From an uncultured Planctomycetia bacterium (GTDB lineage Bacteria; Planctomycetota; Phycisphaerae; Phycisphaerales; SM1A02): 39,551 nucleotides of DNA. Below, piece by piece: positions 17,817 through 24,827 of the stretch. The DNA lies in contig CALFOZ010000231.1 of the NCBI GenBank assembly GCA_937919205.1, forward strand, positions 1-39,551, in the 5' to 3' direction. The notes under the pieces are model-generated. The model was not told the DNA's origin. It made no database searches and was given only the letters and a program-made list of their open reading frames with translations. Made by a program: the position numbers and the translations under genes. Every line of letters begins with the position of its first letter. The first letter of the stretch is position 1.

Positions 17817-19498
17817 CTTGGCCAATCACACTGGCGAATGCTTCGCGTGGATCGCGGTTTCTTACGCTTGTTGGATTGTTGATTGTTGTTGGTGCGTGGA
17901 TGATTCCACAAGCCTTACTGGCTGAATTTTTTCTTCATCCTGTTCGCGCCAATGCCTTGGCGCACGCCTTTGAGTCGGCCGCCGCCGCGCGCATTGGATG
18001 GACCATCATCGGGCTCTCATTCTGGCTATTTCCCCTTGTTTTTCGTGCAATTCAGCCGGCACATTCCATCCACAACACTCCCGCATCTGCATCAACATTT
18101 TCCAGAACGCTTTTTGTACTGCTGGCGCTGTCAATCATCGTGCGATTGATTCGCGTGAATGAAAGTTTGTGGTACGACGAAATCGCCGCGCTGGCAACCT
18201 ATATCATGCATGGTCCAGGCGTGATCATGGGCAACGCCTTCACCACGGCAAATCACCCACTGCAATCACTTCTGTCATGGATGTCGATTCCGCTCAGTAT
18301 TGATCCGGGCATTCGACTTCCATCCATATTGGCTGGTCCTGTCGCGGTATACGCCACTTGGAAGTTCACGCGTCAAGTGGCAAGCGAAAGCATCGCTTTG
18401 GTTGCCGCGGGAGCAATCACATGTGCGCCCGCGGCGGTGTTCGCTTCTGGAGAGGCCCGTGGATACGCGCTCGCCATTGCTCTGGGTGCTTTGGCAAGTT
18501 GCATGATGTTGTCCATTCTGCGACAAACGCATCAGAAAAATACGCCGCTTTGGTACGTGCTGTTCATGTCACTTGCCACATGGGCTCACTTGGTGACCGC
18601 ATTGTTGGCGGTTGGACATTTGCTTGTGGCGCTCTGGTTGATGAGGCGCAAGGAACAACGTACTGCTTCAATCGCCGCGGTTTTTGCCGTGATTTGGGCG
18701 GGTTTTGTATCGATCGGTGTATGGTCGCCGGCGTTGCCGGACTTGTTCCACGCACGCGATCAATTCTTGGCGCTCACTGGAAATGAACCCACATTGTTTG
18801 GCCGTGAAGGCGCGGCTTTGCTGGAACAACTCGCGGGCGCGTATGGATGGGCCGCAATTCCGTCCGCATTGTTGGTGATCATTGGTATGGCAACAACACT
18901 TCGTCAACCAAATCTGCGCCTGGCTTTGGCTGTTACGGCGCTTGGTGTTCCTGTTGCGGTGCTTGTCGCGTGGCTAGGTAACAGTTGGCTATACGCGCGA
19001 TTTATTTTGTTCGCCATGCCTGCCACTGCCTTCTTGATTTCACTTGCGCTTGCTTGGCTTTGGAAATTGCGCCCATGGTTCGCCATCACATTGGCCGCGA
19101 TCACATTCACCACGTGGAGTGCGGACATTCTCACGCGTGTTCCCAAGCAATCCCTGCGCGAGGCGATTGCATTTGTCGCGGCGCAAAAATCGCCCCAAGA
19201 TACGGTGGTCATCATCACTCCCGCCGACAATGTTGGCCAGTGGTACGCCTTGGCGAATAATTTTGAATTGCTTCCCACGGGGCAAAATGGCTCACAACTT
19301 GATGAATGCCTGCGCTTGACGCATCCAACTCCCAAATGGGTTGTGGTGCTGTATCCACATTCCATCTGCGAATCCGCGATTGGTTGCATGCGCCTGGGCG
19401 ATTACAAATTTGCGAAATCATTTCCCGGTTGGGTGGATTGGGGCGCTGGTGATATTCAAGTATTTCAACGCGATCCGTCCCCGCCTGCCATTCGGTAA
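17813..19498 (+). CDS. GT39/ArnT-like membrane glycosyltransferase
   Basis: A 561-aa polytopic protein resembling dolichyl/polyprenyl-phosphate-sugar glycosyltransferases (PMT/ArnT type), which move a sugar from a lipid carrier to an acceptor outside the cytoplasmic membrane. The hallmark acidic pair of the first loop is in SLWYDEIAALATY (about 120), followed by NHPLQSLL and GIRLPSILAGP, which is the usual order in this superfamily. Around ten membrane helices occupy residues 15-430, with a soluble C-terminal part (about 440-561). It overlaps the upstream MFS gene by ATGA. Donor and acceptor are unknown. Confidence 0.8.
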   Translation: MTWPITLANASRGSRFLTLVGLLIVVGAWMIPQALLAEFFLHPVRANALAHAFESAAAARIGWTIIGLSFWLFPLVFRAIQPAHSIHNTPASASTFSRTLFVLLALSIIVRLIRVNESLWYDEIAALATYIMHGPGVIMGNAFTTANHPLQSLLSWMSIPLSIDPGIRLPSILAGPVAVYATWKFTRQVASESIALVAAGAITCAPAAVFASGEARGYALAIALGALASCMMLSILRQTHQKNTPLWYVLFMSLATWAHLVTALLAVGHLLVALWLMRRKEQRTASIAAVFAVIWAGFVSIGVWSPALPDLFHARDQFLALTGNEPTLFGREGAALLEQLAGAYGWAAIPSALLVIIGMATTLRQPNLRLALAVTALGVPVAVLVAWLGNSWLYARFILFAMPATAFLISLALAWLWKLRPWFAITLAAITFTTWSADILTRVPKQSLREAIAFVAAQKSPQDTVVIITPADNVGQWYALANNFELLPTGQNGSQLDECLRLTHPTPKWVVVLYPHSICESAIGCMRLGDYKFAKSFPGWVDWGAGDIQVFQRDPSPPAIR

Positions 19499-19507
19499 TC
19501 TCATCGC

Positions 19508-19822
19508 ATGTTTCACGGACCGCTTGAAATGATGAATGAAACCGAAGTCGGCCACGGTTGGCAATTCATCGCGCAATGTATCGAGCCCAGTGGAACACTT
19601 CGTAAAATTACTTTTGGATTGAATTGGGCCGACTACGATTTGCTCTGTCCCGATGGCGGCACCGAGCCGGCCTTGGTTGCTGAAACGGTGTTACGCTGGT
19701 TGATCGCCAACGTGAAACCTGAACAACTCACCAATCGCCTTGATGCGAGCTTGGCGCGGCGAATTGATCCCAAGGCCGACGAGCAAATTCGCCGTCTATT
19801 CATCCAGCGCGATCAACCATAA
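19508..19822 (+). CDS. Small conserved-looking protein, function unknown
   Basis: A 104-aa soluble protein starting 9 bp after the glycosyltransferase stop. It has a well-formed beta segment (WQFIAQCIEPSGTLRKITFG) followed by DLLCPDGGTEPALVAETVLR and a charged helical end. There are no membrane segments or known motifs. Codon use and close spacing argue that it is real and co-transcribed. Its 3' end overlaps the 3' end of the convergent histidine kinase gene by 23 bp. I do not recognise the family. Confidence 0.62.
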   Translation: MFHGPLEMMNETEVGHGWQFIAQCIEPSGTLRKITFGLNWADYDLLCPDGGTEPALVAETVLRWLIANVKPEQLTNRLDASLARRIDPKADEQIRRLFIQRDQP

Positions 19823-21341
19823 GCGGCGGCAACTTCTTGGCGCGAAAATCCAAGGGCATCTCCACCCAAAAACTTGATCCCTTTGAGTTGGATTCAATCC
19901 CAAGTTTGGCTCCCAACATGGCGGAAAGTTCGCGGCAAATAGCTAAACCAAGCCCAGTTCCGCCGTGACTTTTTGTATGGCTGGCGTCCACTTGGCGAAA
20001 TTTTTCAAAGATCGTCTGTTGCATATCCAAAGGAATTCCCGGACCGCGATCCACAACTGCTAAGCGCAGTCCGGGCGCGCCGTCCACGGACCACACATCC
20101 GCGCGCACGATCACGCAGGAACCTTCGGGAGAAAATTTAATCGCGTTGCTGACAAAGTTGTACAAAATTTGCTGTAACTTTCCTGGATCGGTTTCCACCG
20201 TTGGCAATCCATCGGGGCGGTGAATCTCCAGCGTGATTTTTTTTAAATCCGCTTGGGGGCGCATGATGGCGCAAATACCCTCCAGCAAGTCGATAATGCT
20301 GGAATTGGAAACACTCAACTCCATTCGGCCAGCCTCGATCTTGGCCATGTCCAACAACTCATTGATCATCTCCAACAATCCGCGGCCGCTCTTTAAAATA
20401 TGCTCGATGTATCGAATGCGTTTGGGATCAGCGTCACTATCCTTGCGCGCCAACTCCGCCAGCAATTCGGCGAATCCAATCACACTGTTCAAGGGCGTGC
20501 GCAACTCATGCGAAACATTCGCCAAAAATTCACTCTTCAATCGGTTGCTTTCAAACAATCCAACATTGGCCTCGCTTAATTGAACCAACTTGAAATCCAG
20601 ACTTTCATTCATGCTTTGCAATTGTTTTTGGCTTCCATTGAGCGTGGCCACCATGGAGTTGAATGAAGTTCCAAGTTCCTCCAATTCATCGCCCGTGCGC
20701 AACTGACTGCGGCTTGAAAGATCGCCGGCGCGCACGCGGTTGGCCACGTCGCGTAGGCGCCGAACGGCGCGCAAATAGCCGCGCACCACAAAAAGGCGCA
20801 CCGCGAAGATCATTCCAATCCACGCCAATCCGCCGCCAATCAAAATATAAATTTGATCCTGCCAAATCAAACGCGCCGTCGCATCAGCGGAACGTTGCAT
20901 TGAAATCACTCCGGTCAGTGGCAACTTCCTCCACGCCGCATCGGGCACCTCCAATGAAATTGCCTGCCCCGTGGTCACAAGCTCCGCTTGATTGCCACGC
21001 AAGGCGCGGACATAGCGCGACACGAAAGCGTCACCGCTTTGTTGCAATTCGTAACGATCAAAAATATCAGGCGAGGCGGCGAACTCGTCGAACGCGCTTG
21101 AAAGAAATTGATCCCCGCCCGCCGCCTTGGCATCGGATCCCTTGACAAACCGAAACTGGTCGATGGAAATGTCAGGATTCTTACCCCAAACCTTTGAAAA
21201 ATCTCGCATGCTTTGCAGTTGTTGCGCCACGCTTGAATCGCGGATTTGAAACCACGGAATCGCCATGGCGCCGGAAATTGCCACCGCGGCCACCGCGCCC
21301 ATCACGAGCTGACTTCGTTGAGTGAGACTGAGTCTCGCCAT
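19800..21341 (-). CDS. Membrane sensor histidine kinase (sensor-HAMP-HisKA-HATPase)
   Basis: A 513-aa hybrid-free sensor kinase. Two membrane helices (about 12-30 and 163-188) flank an extracytoplasmic sensor of about 130 residues that resembles the Tll0287/DUF3365 type. A HAMP domain follows (RRLRDVANRVRAGDLSSR to about 232), then a coiled coil, the HisKA box FLANVSHELRTPLNS with phospho-acceptor His278, and an intact HATPase domain: N box NFVSNAIKFSPEG, G1 DRGPGIPL, F box FEKFRQVD and G2 GGTGLGLA. No response regulator gene is in the window, so it is an orphan kinase. It diverges from the small zinc-finger gene with only 38 bp between starts. Confidence 0.93.
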   Translation of the reverse strand: MARLSLTQRSQLVMGAVAAVAISGAMAIPWFQIRDSSVAQQLQSMRDFSKVWGKNPDISIDQFRFVKGSDAKAAGGDQFLSSAFDEFAASPDIFDRYELQQSGDAFVSRYVRALRGNQAELVTTGQAISLEVPDAAWRKLPLTGVISMQRSADATARLIWQDQIYILIGGGLAWIGMIFAVRLFVVRGYLRAVRRLRDVANRVRAGDLSSRSQLRTGDELEELGTSFNSMVATLNGSQKQLQSMNESLDFKLVQLSEANVGLFESNRLKSEFLANVSHELRTPLNSVIGFAELLAELARKDSDADPKRIRYIEHILKSGRGLLEMINELLDMAKIEAGRMELSVSNSSIIDLLEGICAIMRPQADLKKITLEIHRPDGLPTVETDPGKLQQILYNFVSNAIKFSPEGSCVIVRADVWSVDGAPGLRLAVVDRGPGIPLDMQQTIFEKFRQVDASHTKSHGGTGLGLAICRELSAMLGAKLGIESNSKGSSFWVEMPLDFRAKKLPPLMVDRAG

Positions 21342-21379
21342 GTTGCACGAAGCATAGCGGGCGTGCGTATTCTGTCACC

Positions 21380-21745
21380 ATGCATCGACCTGGTTCAAAT
21401 AGCGATCAGATGGAACCCGAGGATTTTCTATGTGATTTTTGCGGGCGTTCGTGGACTGTTGCCCAGCCATTTGTGGAGGGTCATCAAGGGAGTTGTCTCT
21501 GTGGCGAATGCTTGAACAGAGCGCTCCATGCGTTTGCAAGCAACAAAGTTGAGCCCACGTGCTCCGATCTTTGCACAATGTGTTTGGAGGCGCGCAAAGA
21601 ACCCGCGTGGTGCGCGCCGGCGCCAGCCCACTCTCCGGCTGACCGCTCAGTGGCGCGCGTCTGTCGGCCTTGCTCCACGCAAGCCACGCGCACGCTTGAA
21701 CGCGATCCTGAATCGGGATGGAAACGCCCCGTTGCCAACACATAA
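21380..21745 (+). CDS. Small ClpX-type zinc-finger protein
   Basis: A 121-aa protein with two cysteine clusters. The first, CDFCGRS ... GHQGSCLCGECL (about 18-46), has the spacing and GRS/G-x-C-x-x-C pattern of the ClpX zinc-binding domain. A second cluster has C-x-x-C in LCTMCLEARK and further cysteines downstream (WCAP, VCRPC). There is no AAA ATPase part, so it is a free-standing zinc module, which could act in adaptor binding or dimerisation. An alternative start is the ATG at 21410. Its promoter must overlap that of the histidine kinase gene. Function unproven. Confidence 0.55.
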   Translation: MHRPGSNSDQMEPEDFLCDFCGRSWTVAQPFVEGHQGSCLCGECLNRALHAFASNKVEPTCSDLCTMCLEARKEPAWCAPAPAHSPADRSVARVCRPCSTQATRTLERDPESGWKRPVANT

Positions 21746-21817
21746 ATACAGCGTGAATACATGCGAGATTGACGCGGTTGAGCACGCGCGCAGTCAACGA
21801 AGCGGCGCGCCCATGAA

Positions 21818-22468
21818 TCAACCTCGTTTGATCAATGTGGCCGAATGAAATGGCCGGCCTTCGCGGCGATATTTGCGCTCAAAATTAGTTCCCACCACTT
21901 CGCCTTCGCCCGCGCTGGCTGGCGGCGCGAATTCCTTGCGCATGAATAAATCATCCGACGCCGCGATCAACTCCTCATACCACTTCCATAAATCATCGTG
22001 GTCACTGACCAGGCGCACTTCTCCATTGGCTTGCAACACACGGTGAAATTGCTCCAAAGAAGCGCGCTGTAACACGCGGCGTTTGTGATGGCGCGCCTTG
22101 GGCCACGGATCGCTGAAGTACAAATGAATAATTGCCACGCTGTGATCGGCAACCCAATACGTGATGAACTCCACCGCGTTGGCGTACAACATGCGCACAT
22201 TTTTCAGCGCATGCCGGCTCACGCGATCAGTGGCGTGTCGAAAAAATTCGCCCGCATTCTCCACGCCAAGAAAATCCCGCTCGGGACAACGCGTGGCTTC
22301 TTGCACTAGAAAAGTTCCCTTGCCAGATCCAATTTCAATTTCATAGGGGCGCGCAGAATCACGCCCGCTGAAAAAATACTCCGCTCCAATCTTGCCACTC
22401 TCTGGAGTTGGTAAATCCCTTTGATTCCAGCCCCATGGCTTTAAATCTGGAAGCGCTCGATCGGTCAA
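21818..22468 (-). CDS. trmB: tRNA (guanine-N7-)-methyltransferase
   Basis: TrmB methylates G46 in the variable loop of tRNA using SAM. The 216-aa protein has the family SAM site EIEIGSGKGTFLV (about 43-55), the acidic FLGVENAGEF strand, and the signature YFSDPWPKARHHKRR (about 117-131) that places the target base; the closing TNFERKYRREGRP is also typical. It is the last gene of an rpsU-rsfS-trmB operon and starts 5 nt after the rsfS stop, suggesting coupled translation. Confidence 0.94.
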   Translation of the reverse strand: MTDRALPDLKPWGWNQRDLPTPESGKIGAEYFFSGRDSARPYEIEIGSGKGTFLVQEATRCPERDFLGVENAGEFFRHATDRVSRHALKNVRMLYANAVEFITYWVADHSVAIIHLYFSDPWPKARHHKRRVLQRASLEQFHRVLQANGEVRLVSDHDDLWKWYEELIAASDDLFMRKEFAPPASAGEGEVVGTNFERKYRREGRPFHSATLIKRG

Positions 22469-22473
22469 TGGGT

Positions 22474-23262
22474 TTATCGACTGGAAGATTTTTGAGCGGC
22501 GGTCTTCTTGGACTTTGCAGACGCGCTCTTAGAGGAAGCCTTGGTGCTGGCAACTTTCTTGGCGGCTGGCTTCTTCGCGGAAGTTTTCTTAACGGTCGCC
22601 TTCTTCGTGGAAGCTTTCTTGGCGGTCGTCTTCTTTGTGGAAATTTTCTTAGCGGTCGTTTTCTTTGTGGAACTTTTCTTAGCGGGCGTCTTCTTCGTTG
22701 ACGACTTCGCTGTGGCCATTGTGGCGCGGGAAACATCCTCAACAGCGATCATGTGTAGCGCGGACTTGCCCTCGCCATGCTTCTTGCTTGGCATGCTTTC
22801 GCCCGCGGATTTCGCTGGCACATTGCGCCGCCACTCCACACGCGGCGCGTCGGCCCACATTCCTTCAAGGTCATACCACGCGCGCTGGCCTGGCTCGAAC
22901 AAATGAACCACCACATCCACAAAATCAGCGGCGATCCATGTTCCATTGGTGTCGCGGTCGCGCTTCCACCGCGGCGATCCGTGTTGCGCGCCAAAAGCCT
23001 TCAACTGATCGGACACCGACTTCATTTGTCGATCGCTTGTTCCACTGACAATCACCAAATACTCGCACAGTTGATTGCGCCCGCGCACATCGATCAACAC
23101 AACCTGCTCGCATTTCAACTCAGAGGACAACCGCGCCAACTCAATGGCGAACTCGCGAATCACTTTCGGATCGCCTTGACTTTGCGAGCGCGAAAGATTC
23201 GCAGACCCAACACTATTCTTCGCGGCCTGCGTCAGGCCTGCGGAAGAAACTTCAGTTGTCAC
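22474..23262 (-). CDS. rsfS: Ribosome silencing factor RsfS with histone-H1-like Lys/Ala tail
   Basis: RsfS binds ribosomal protein L14 on the large subunit and blocks subunit joining in starved cells. Residues about 30-150 carry the Iojap/RsfS fold: [59 protein letters not shown] and [12 protein letters not shown]. Typical RsfS proteins end there at 105-130 aa. This one continues for about 110 residues, of which about 80 are Lys/Ala/Thr/Ser-rich with a repeated 10-residue unit (KKTTAKKxST), like eukaryotic H1 or chlamydial Hc proteins. The start is a GTG that overlaps the rpsU stop in GTGA. The tail may bind RNA or DNA non-specifically; this is inference. Confidence 0.9.
   Translation of the reverse strand: MTTEVSSAGLTQAAKNSVGSANLSRSQSQGDPKVIREFAIELARLSSELKCEQVVLIDVRGRNQLCEYLVIVSGTSDRQMKSVSDQLKAFGAQHGSPRWKRDRDTNGTWIAADFVDVVVHLFEPGQRAWYDLEGMWADAPRVEWRRNVPAKSAGESMPSKKHGEGKSALHMIAVEDVSRATMATAKSSTKKTPAKKSSTKKTTAKKISTKKTTAKKASTKKATVKKTSAKKPAAKKVASTKASSKSASAKSKKTAAQKSSSR
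22556..22705 (-). repeat. Five imperfect 30-bp tandem repeats inside rsfS
   Basis: Units start at 22556, 22586, 22616, 22646 and 22676. The plus-strand form is close to ttcttagcggtcgtcttctt followed by tgtggaaatt. On the coding (minus) strand each unit encodes one 10-residue block of the Lys/Ala tail. The number of units is likely to vary between strains. Confidence 0.85.
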
Positions 23263-23549
23263 TCGCTGCGACCCCGCGACATGCCACGACCACCAGCGGT
23301 CTTGGATGACTTGCCCTTGGCTCCGGCCTTCACGCCCGCGCTACCTTCACGGCCAGTCGCCGCGCCAGGTCGACCCAATTCAATTGGCGGAGGACGACGC
23401 ACTTCACGTCGCTTGCGCTCGGAAGGCTTCTCGTAGTACTGGCGCTTCTTGACCTCTTTGGTCAGGCCTTCCTTCTCGCAGATTTTTTTGAAACGTCGCA
23501 GAAGTTGTTCCGCGGATTCACCAGCTCTAGCCTTGATACGAATCGCCAT
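23259..23549 (-). CDS. rpsU: 30S ribosomal protein S21 with extended C-terminus
   Basis: bS21 is a small basic protein near the mRNA exit region of the 30S subunit. The core, [20 protein letters not shown] then [18 protein letters not shown] and RKRRE, is typical. The track start (23591) is too early; the ATG at 23549 has AAAGGA upstream and gives the normal N-terminus. After about residue 50 comes an unusual Gly/Ala/Lys/Arg-rich extension of roughly 45 residues ([18 protein letters not shown]), making 96 aa where 60-75 is usual. It is the first gene of the rpsU-rsfS-trmB operon and overlaps rsfS by 4 bp. Confidence 0.93.
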   Translation of the reverse strand: MAIRIKARAGESAEQLLRRFKKICEKEGLTKEVKKRQYYEKPSERKRREVRRPPPIELGRPGAATGREGSAGVKAGAKGKSSKTAGGRGMSRGRSE

Positions 23550-23657
23550 AGTTTCAGTAGTCCTTTGTGGGTTAAAGTTAAAGAGCCGCACATCATGACC
23601 GTTTTATGCCTTTGCCGCAAGCGGTCATGCGAATGATTTTTCAGCCATAATGAGTCC

Positions 23658-24149
23658 ATGCCCCTATTGGTCGACACCCTGAATGTGCTCCATGTCACAG
23701 GGGTTTTACCGCCAGAATTGGCTGGTCCCGAGCCCGCCGACTTGGCCGATTGGATTCAACGTAGCCGCTACCGCCGTCAAAAGGTTTCATTGGTCTGCGA
23801 TGGAAAGAAACCATCTCAACAAAGTTTTTCGCGCGGCAGTTTGGTGACCCTGATCTGGACTGGCTCGCAAAAAGCCGATGATCGCATTGCGGCGCTACTT
23901 CACAGTTCCAGCCATCCGCGCCAGCACATTGTGGTTTCATCCGATCGCGCCGTGCAACGCGCCGCCGCGCGCCAAGGCGCTAAAATAATTTCAAGTCCGA
24001 CTTTCTTGGAGCATCTTGTGAATGATTTGCGACGAACTCCGCAGGCACACACGCCTAACCGCAACGTGACATTGGATAATGAAAGTGTGCAGAAGTGGCT
24101 TGAGACATTTGGACTGGACGGCGCGAAAAAACCAAAAGGAAAAAAATGA
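23658..24149 (+). CDS. YacP-like NYN-domain protein (PIN-like RNase fold)
   Basis: A 163-aa cytoplasmic protein. The N-terminus LLVDTLNVLHVTGVLPP carries the first Asp and the Asn of NYN/PIN-like nucleases (D..N pattern); SLVCDGKK and KADDRIAALL supply further acidic residues, and HIVVSSDRAVQRAAARQGAK matches the D..(I/V)xxxAxxxGA motif of the YacP subgroup. YacP-like proteins (Rae1 in Bacillus) cleave mRNA on the ribosome, though this homology is only to the fold. The 3' end overlaps the pdxH start in ATGA, so the genes are coupled. Confidence 0.8.
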   Translation: MPLLVDTLNVLHVTGVLPPELAGPEPADLADWIQRSRYRRQKVSLVCDGKKPSQQSFSRGSLVTLIWTGSQKADDRIAALLHSSSHPRQHIVVSSDRAVQRAAARQGAKIISSPTFLEHLVNDLRRTPQAHTPNRNVTLDNESVQKWLETFGLDGAKKPKGKK

Positions 24150-24766
24150 ACGCAAGCAACAACGCCTTCGACTTTGATCATCCGCCAATCGATCCCGTGG
24201 CCGCCTGCGCGCATTGGTTTGAGCAGGCCAAAAAACTTCCACTGGCCAATCCAAACGCCATGACGCTGTCCACCGTTGGCGCCGATGGCCATCCATCTTC
24301 ACGCATTGTGTTGTTGCGCGGCTTTGACGAGCACGGCGCGGTCTTCTACAGCAACCGCGAAAGCAGAAAGGGCATGGCCTTGGCGGCGCACCCGCGCGCG
24401 TCCCTGCTTTTTCATTGGGACGAGGATCCAATTGGTCGACAAATCAACATTGAAGGCGCGGTCACATTCACAAGCGACGCGCAAAGCGACGCCTATTGGC
24501 TCACGCGTCCGCGTGAAAGCCAGATCAGCGCGTGGGCTAGCGCGCAAAGCAAGCCAATTGCAAATCGCGCCGCAATGCAACAAACGCAAGATGAATTTGA
24601 AGCCAAATTTGCTGGAAAAACCGTTCCTCGGCCGCCGCACTGGGGCGGCTACCGCGTGGCGCTTGAGCGAATTGAATTGTGGCAAGGAAATAAATTTCGC
24701 TCCCATGATCGCGTGGTGTACACGCGCGCCGGGTCGAACTGGAATGTGCAGCGACTGTGCCCGTGA
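24146..24766 (+). CDS. pdxH: Pyridoxamine/pyridoxine 5'-phosphate oxidase
   Basis: PdxH oxidises pyridoxine or pyridoxamine 5'-phosphate to pyridoxal 5'-phosphate using FMN. The 206-aa protein carries the FMN and substrate motifs in order: PNAMTLSTVGADGHPSSRIV, LLRGFDEHGAVFYSNRESRKG, WASAQSKPI, and RPPHWGGYRVALERIELWQG. The final motif reads FRSHDRVVYTR where RLHDR is usual; the His-Asp-Arg core is kept. Length is standard. It is translationally coupled to the upstream NYN gene and converges with dnaE, 61 bp away. Confidence 0.95.
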   Translation: MNASNNAFDFDHPPIDPVAACAHWFEQAKKLPLANPNAMTLSTVGADGHPSSRIVLLRGFDEHGAVFYSNRESRKGMALAAHPRASLLFHWDEDPIGRQINIEGAVTFTSDAQSDAYWLTRPRESQISAWASAQSKPIANRAAMQQTQDEFEAKFAGKTVPRPPHWGGYRVALERIELWQGNKFRSHDRVVYTRAGSNWNVQRLCP

Positions 24767-24827
24767 TCGAGTGCGCGACTGCGCGTCATTGGACGCGGCG
24801 CACGCCAGAAAATAAAATGCGCGTGCG

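Noticed and set aside
22556-22705. CRISPR-like array
   Set aside because: The units are contiguous 30-bp coding repeats without spacers.
22508-22906. Plus-strand ORF with repeated [10 protein letters not shown] segments resembling a membrane protein
   Set aside because: It is the antisense reading of the Lys/Ala tandem repeats in rsfS; Lys codons read as Phe/Leu on the other strand.
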